From: Modestobacter roseus | GTDB taxonomy: Bacteria; Actinomycetota; Actinomycetes; Mycobacteriales; Geodermatophilaceae | NCBI RefSeq assembly: GCF_007994135.1 | Contig: NZ_VLKF01000001.1 | Coordinates: 2,666,001-2,730,000 of the forward strand | Direction of reading: 5' to 3' | DNA length: 64,000 bases | Part shown: piece after piece, positions 61,147 through 64,000 of the stretch | Position numbering within the stretch: position 1 is the first letter of the stretch | Layout: each line of letters starts with the position of its first letter | Position numbers and translations under genes: made by a program | Notes under the pieces: model-generated | Told to the model about the DNA's origin: nothing | Seen by the model: the letters and a program-made list of their open reading frames with translations, nothing else | Databases searched by the model: none

Positions 61147-61221
61147 ATGTCCAAGCGTGGACGCAAGCGGCGCGCCCGCAAGAAGAGCGGCGCCAACCAC
61201 GGCAAGCGCCCCAACGCCTGA
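61147..61221 (+). CDS. Ribosomal protein bL37 (24 residues)
   Basis: 24 residues, MSKRGRKRRARKKSGANHGK followed by RPNA, very basic. It matches the actinobacterial bL37, a tiny large-subunit protein seen in mycobacterial ribosome structures. The perfect GAGGAGG at 61135-61141 lies 5 nt before the ATG. It sits between rsrA and the biotin-carboxylase-like gene, transcribed opposite to both, and is followed by a terminator. Confidence 0.9.
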   Translation: MSKRGRKRRARKKSGANHGKRPNA

Positions 61222-61251
61222 TCGACGGCGCCAGATCCACGGCGACCGGGG

Positions 61252-61280
61252 GCGCCCCTCCCGCTCAGGCGGAGGGGCGC
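61252..61280. terminator. Bidirectional terminator
   Basis: 10-bp arms GCGCCCCTCC / GGAGGGGCGC, extended outward by CCGGGG/CCCCGG. The rsrA stop codon is in the loop. Serves bL37 and the sigR-rsrA unit. Confidence 0.7.
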
Positions 61281-61651
61281 TCCCCCGGCAGCTGCTCGGT
61301 GTAGGTCTCCACGCTGGACCGCTCGATGCGGACCTGGGTGCCGTCCTCCTCGAAGGAGACGGTGGTCAGCTGCACCTTGATCCGGTCACGCAGCCCGGGC
61401 GGCGGCGCGTCGCCCCCGCAGCGGCGCCGCACCAGCGCCTTGAACTCCTGCTCGATGCCGAACTGCCGCAGGCAGGGCGAACAGTCCTCGAGGTGCTCGG
61501 CGATCACCGATCGGCGGGCGTCGTCCGTCTCGTGGTCGAGGAACTCGAACACGTGCGAGAGGACGTCGTCGCACGAGGTGATGTCGACGTCGTCGTGGGC
61601 GCCGTGCCCACCCTCGGTCGCGCGCGTTCCGTCGTGAGCGCCGGTGCTCAT
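61265..61651 (-). CDS. rsrA: Zinc-binding anti-sigma factor RsrA/RshA
   Basis: 128 residues. ZAS motif H53-x3-C57-x2-C60 (HLEDCSPC) with Cys27 and the helix [14 protein letters not shown]. Under thiol oxidation it forms a disulfide, loses zinc and releases the sigma factor. Longer N-terminus than in Streptomyces. ATG overlaps the sigR stop by 4 bp (ATGA), the usual coupled pair. Confidence 0.95.
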   Translation of the reverse strand: MSTGAHDGTRATEGGHGAHDDVDITSCDDVLSHVFEFLDHETDDARRSVIAEHLEDCSPCLRQFGIEQEFKALVRRRCGGDAPPPGLRDRIKVQLTTVSFEEDGTQVRIERSSVETYTEQLPGERPSA

Positions 61652-62361
61652 GAGCGGGTCGCCTCCTCCGTGGCCCCCGCGCGGACGAAGCCGCGGTCGC
61701 GGGCGTAGTCGGCCAGCAGCTTCTGCAGACCGCGGCGACCGCGGTGCAGGCGGGACATCACCGTGCCGATGGGCGTGCCCATGATCTCGGCGATCTCCTT
61801 GTAGGCGAACCCCTCGACGTCGGCGAGGTAGACCGCCAGCCGGAAGTCCTCCGGCAGCTGCTGGAGGGCGTCCTTGATGTCGGAGTCGGGCAGGTGGTCC
61901 AGCGCCTCGATCTCCGCCGAGCGCAGACCGCTGGAGGTGTGCTCCTCCGCGGCGTAGAGCTGCCAGTCCTGCACCTGCTCGGTGGGGTACTGCTGCGGCT
62001 GCCGCTGCTTCTTGCGGTAGCTGTTGATGTAGGTGTTCGTCAGGATCCGGTACAGCCAGGCCTTGAGGTTCGTGCCCTCGGCGAACTGGTGGAACGCGGA
62101 GTAGGCCTTGACGAACGTCTCCTGCACCAGGTCCTCGGCGTCGGCCGGGTTGCGGGTCATCCGCAGGGCCGCCGGGTAGAGCTGGTCCAGGTAGGGCAGG
62201 GCGTCGCGCTCGAACCGGGCGTCACGCTGCGCCCGCGACTCGGCGAGCTCGCTCCGACTGCCGTCGGCGCGGGCCTCCGGCGTCTCCTCGCGCTGGTCCG
62301 GCTGCGCTGCAGCCGCGTCCGCCTCGACGACGGGGTTCTCGACCGTGGGCTCCTCGGGCAC
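61648..62361 (-). CDS. sigR: ECF sigma factor SigR/SigH
   Basis: 237 residues. Sigma region 2 ([32 protein letters not shown]) and region 4 ([48 protein letters not shown]). It controls the thiol-oxidative stress regulon (thioredoxin, mycothiol, proteases) and is held by RsrA. The GTG at 62361 has AGAGAGGA 6 nt upstream. A long acidic N-terminal extension (about 55 residues) resembles mycobacterial SigH; in Streptomyces a similar extension alters stability. An exact SigR-type promoter lies upstream. Confidence 0.96.
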   Translation of the reverse strand: MPEEPTVENPVVEADAAAAQPDQREETPEARADGSRSELAESRAQRDARFERDALPYLDQLYPAALRMTRNPADAEDLVQETFVKAYSAFHQFAEGTNLKAWLYRILTNTYINSYRKKQRQPQQYPTEQVQDWQLYAAEEHTSSGLRSAEIEALDHLPDSDIKDALQQLPEDFRLAVYLADVEGFAYKEIAEIMGTPIGTVMSRLHRGRRGLQKLLADYARDRGFVRAGATEEATRS

Positions 62362-62408
62362 CGACCGTCCTCTCTGCGGCGCCCGGGAACGGGGCACCAC
62401 GTCGGACG

Positions 62409-62414
62409 ATCCTA
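62409..62414 (-). promoter_or_regulatory. Possible housekeeping -10 for sigR
   Basis: TAGGAT on the minus strand, about 48 bp before the sigR start; could be the constitutive promoter beside the autoregulated one. Confidence 0.4.
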
Positions 62415-62514
62415 GCCGGGACCGGTCGGGACGGCCGGGGGGACGACGGGACGGGGCGGCGCTGCGCGCGGTCCGCGCCGCCGCACCCGGGGCTGTGCTG
62501 CTCACGAGGGGTCC

Positions 62515-62541
62515 AACCGTGCGCCTCCCGAGGGGATTCCC
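62515..62541 (-). promoter_or_regulatory. SigR-dependent promoter of sigR-rsrA
   Basis: GGGAAT (62536-62541), exactly 18 bp, GTT (62515-62517) on the minus strand: the known SigR/SigH consensus. About 154 bp before the sigR start. Predicts positive autoregulation under disulfide stress. Confidence 0.8.
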
Positions 62542-62603
62542 ACGACCGGGGGACCCCGGGACGCGTCGTGCCGTCCGCCCCCGACGGCCGTGCTCGGTGC
62601 ACC

Positions 62604-62609
62604 TAGGCT
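62604..62609 (+). promoter_or_regulatory. -10 element of the YbaK gene (leaderless type)
   Basis: TAGGCT, 8 bp before the GTG at 62618. Confidence 0.5.
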
Positions 62610-62617
62610 CACCGGCC

Positions 62618-63094
62618 GTGGCGGCGACCCCGGCGGTGCGGACCCTGGACCAGGCGCGGGCGCGGTACTCCCTGCACGAGTACGACCCGGCCGACGGCGG
62701 GGACGGGCACGGGTACGGCGAGGTGGCGGTGGCCGCGCTGGGCGCCGACCCGGCCCAGGTGTTCAAGACCCTGGTGACCCGGGTTGACGGAGCGCTGACC
62801 GTCGCCGTCGTGCCGGTCAGCGGGCACCTGGACCTCAAGGCGCTGGCCGCCGCCGCCGGGGGCCGGAAGGCCGCGATGGCCGACCCCGCCGACGCCGAGC
62901 GCGCCACCGGCTACGTGCGGGGCGGGATCAGCCCGCTGGGCCAGCGCAAGGCGCTGCCCACCGTGGTCGACGACTCGGCGCTGGGCTTCACGACGGTGCT
63001 GGTGAGCGCCGGCCGGCGCGGGCTGCAGGTGGAGCTCGCGCCCGCGGACCTGGTGCGGCTCACCCGCGCGCGGACCGCGCCGATCGCGCGGTAA
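62618..63094 (+). CDS. ybaK: Cys-tRNA(Pro)/aminoacyl-tRNA deacylase, YbaK family
   Basis: 158 residues. YbaK/EbsC fold: [34 protein letters not shown] (the KT pair near the active site), [24 protein letters not shown] (the GGISP loop). It clears mischarged Cys-tRNA(Pro) in trans. GTG at 62618 lies 8 bp after a -10. It is the last high-GC gene before the AT-richer segment. Confidence 0.92.
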   Translation: MAATPAVRTLDQARARYSLHEYDPADGGDGHGYGEVAVAALGADPAQVFKTLVTRVDGALTVAVVPVSGHLDLKALAAAAGGRKAAMADPADAERATGYVRGGISPLGQRKALPTVVDDSALGFTTVLVSAGRRGLQVELAPADLVRLTRARTAPIAR

Positions 63095-63172
63095 CTGCTC
63101 GGTTATCAAGTGTCACAACATGCCTTCGCCCCCCCAGTCGCCGGCCTAGGCCCTCGCATCTAGACCAGCGAT

Positions 63173-63823
63173 TTACGCGCGCCAGGCGAGATAGGTCTGA
63201 TTGGCCGCGGCATCGATGACCTGATTAGCTACAGAATCCATCAGCGAGACGACCCGATCCTTGAGCTCGCTCCATTCAGTCTCTGCAATGGCCGTGAATT
63301 CGCCATGAGCAACCCTATTGCGCGAAGCGACCAGGTTCTCGTCGATCAGATCTTGGAATTCGTCATACATGTCGGTGGGGCAGCCAATGCTCGTCAGCAC
63401 GTCCATCAGTACCCGGTAGGACAGATTCGATTCCGTTCTAACATCGTCGCGCGAAGTAGGGATCAAGATGCGCGCAGTCGCCTCCTCGCGAATCATTCGC
63501 ACGACATCAACGTGCCCCTGAATCCTGCGCGACTGCTCGAGCCCGAGAAGCCGCCCACGAATCGCTAAAGCGGCAATCTCTGGACGCACCTTTTGGGTGG
63601 TAAGTCGCTGGGATGCCAAAAAGCACAGATACCAGTGACACGAGTTTTTTACGAATCCCTCCCAGTGTGCATAGAGCATCGCGACTGATGCACGAAGAAG
63701 AGCGCGCTGCACATCCGGGTTGCTTCGCCGAACTTCGGCAGAGAAGACTGCAATCTCCTTCTTGCGCCACGCGAGGTCGTCCGCGATGCGCTCAAAGAGC
63801 AACTCTGAGGTTTGAATTTTCAC
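63173..63823 (-). CDS. HEPN-like nuclease (MAE_28990/MAE_18760 family)
   Basis: 216 residues, mostly helical. HEPN R-x4-H motif R168-N-R-V-A-H173 (ASRNRVAHGEF), the RNase active site in many toxin and defence HEPN proteins; the helix SVAMLYAHWEGFVKNSCHWYLCFLASQ is typical of this subfamily. Codon use and G+C content differ from all neighbours, pointing to transfer. GTG start 7 bp after the stop of an upstream gene. In other genomes this family is often paired with a DUF262-type ParB-like nuclease in a defence context. Confidence 0.85.
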   Translation of the reverse strand: MKIQTSELLFERIADDLAWRKKEIAVFSAEVRRSNPDVQRALLRASVAMLYAHWEGFVKNSCHWYLCFLASQRLTTQKVRPEIAALAIRGRLLGLEQSRRIQGHVDVVRMIREEATARILIPTSRDDVRTESNLSYRVLMDVLTSIGCPTDMYDEFQDLIDENLVASRNRVAHGEFTAIAETEWSELKDRVVSLMDSVANQVIDAAANQTYLAWRA

Positions 63824-63830
63824 GACTCAC

Positions 63831-64000
63831 TCAGGACGCGAAGAAGCTCGAAGCGAACGGAAGGGTCTTCGTGACTCGAGTCGACGCGCGTATGCCGCTC
63901 CCCGACCCAGTTCGAAACTCGTCACTTTCCCAAAGCTCGCACACCCGGTTGACCAGTGTTTGAGGGTCCTCCGCTACGCGCGCCTGCCAGACATCGACCG
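63831..64000 (-). CDS. 3' end of an upstream partner gene (cut by the window edge)
   Basis: Open frame from the right edge to a TGA at 63831; the last 55 codons are visible. The sequence DVWQARVAEDPQTLVNRVCELWESDEF is helical and resembles the C-terminal end of DUF262/DUF1524-type proteins (…I..R...L…W), which suits the usual HEPN partner, but the identity is only a guess. It lies 7 bp before the HEPN gene and probably forms an operon with it. Confidence 0.6.
   Translation of the reverse strand, partial: VDVWQARVAEDPQTLVNRVCELWESDEFRTGSGSGIRASTRVTKTLPFASSFFAS

Larger units (their letters stand above)
63095..64000. other. AT-richer segment, probable edge of a horizontally acquired island
   Basis: Base composition changes abruptly after the ybaK stop. 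Hand counts of two 60-base lines give 47% (63601) and 55% (63241) G+C against 82% for the line at 62881. The segment holds a HEPN gene and the end of an upstream partner gene. 63095-63172 shows no gene or tRNA, and no direct repeat is visible inside the window. Confidence 0.75.

Noticed and set aside
63305-63963. Plus-strand open frames in the AT-richer segment
   Set aside because: They overlap the HEPN gene, whose motif-bearing frame is convincing; no ribosome site or family match for the plus-strand frames.

Overview
The window is 64 kb of very GC-rich chromosome with densely packed genes, many GTG starts and TAnnnT-type -10 elements. It carries WhiB1, SigR/RsrA, PdtaS, the fused 2-oxoglutarate enzyme Kgd, nickel superoxide dismutase, NucS and the 24-residue ribosomal protein bL37. 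This points to an aerobic actinobacterium, probably near the Geodermatophilaceae (Blastococcus, Geodermatophilus, Modestobacter); the family is an inference from gene content. Much of the gene order matches two conserved blocks known from Mycobacterium tuberculosis: argS to murA (Rv1292 to Rv1315) and whiB1-pdtaS-TB7.3-rshA-sigH (Rv3219 to Rv3223c).

Layout. 1-9.1 kb: accessory and housekeeping singles (membrane-anchored protein, NucS, lipoprotein, membrane protein, frameshifted DUF2071 gene, DAACS symporter, DedA, GAF-EAL phosphodiesterase, Gfo/Idh oxidoreductase). 9.1-14 kb: MeaA-type acyl-CoA mutase, MurA, cobalamin adenosyltransferase, DUF2550. 14-24.8 kb, minus strand: tsaC/sua5, wecA-like gene, atpI, atpZ-like gene and the whole F1Fo ATP synthase operon; a small unknown gene sits between atpD and atpC. 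24.8-38 kb: a frameshifted GH114-like lipoprotein gene, then on the minus strand argS-lysA-hom-thrC-thrB, rho, rpmE, prfA, prmC. 37.2-43.7 kb: DUF3105-DUF305 pair, tRNA-Arg(CCG), ABC-F ATPase, class III cyclase, ABC exporter pair. 43.9-50.1 kb: kgd, DUF6104, Bcr/CflA exporter, YdjM-like protein. 50.1-57.4 kb: sodX/sodN, SpoIIE-type phosphatase, psd-pssA-GNAT-NagD phospholipid operon, DagK-like lipid kinase, whiB1. 57.4-63.1 kb: pdtaS, GNAT, orphan biotin carrier protein plus a biotin-carboxylase-like protein without catalytic residues, bL37, rsrA, sigR, YbaK. 63.1-64 kb: an abruptly AT-richer segment with a HEPN-family gene and the 3' end of an upstream partner gene, probably the edge of a horizontally acquired defence island.

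How the genes work together. The ATP synthase block and the amino-acid block (aspartate-family synthesis of lysine, homoserine and threonine, plus ArgS, Rho and release-factor genes) are core functions. MeaA needs adenosylcobalamin, which the nearby adenosyltransferase can supply. SodN/SodX and SigR/RsrA/WhiB1 form oxidative and thiol stress defences; sigR is preceded by an exact SigR-type promoter (GGGAAT-N18-GTT), so it is probably autoregulated. Psd and PssA are sequential (and opposite-acting in order) enzymes of phosphatidylethanolamine synthesis, next to a DagK-like lipid kinase.

Most notable: (i) the catalytically dead biotin-carboxylase homologue beside the orphan biotin carrier protein; (ii) the HEPN pair at the right edge; (iii) a 14-bp perfect inverted repeat whose arms contain the start codons of two divergent genes; (iv) an extra gene inside the ATP synthase operon; (v) about eleven genes with a -10 element 6-9 bp before the start codon, suggesting leaderless transcripts. 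Two frameshifts of the same type in 64 kb may be sequencing errors.
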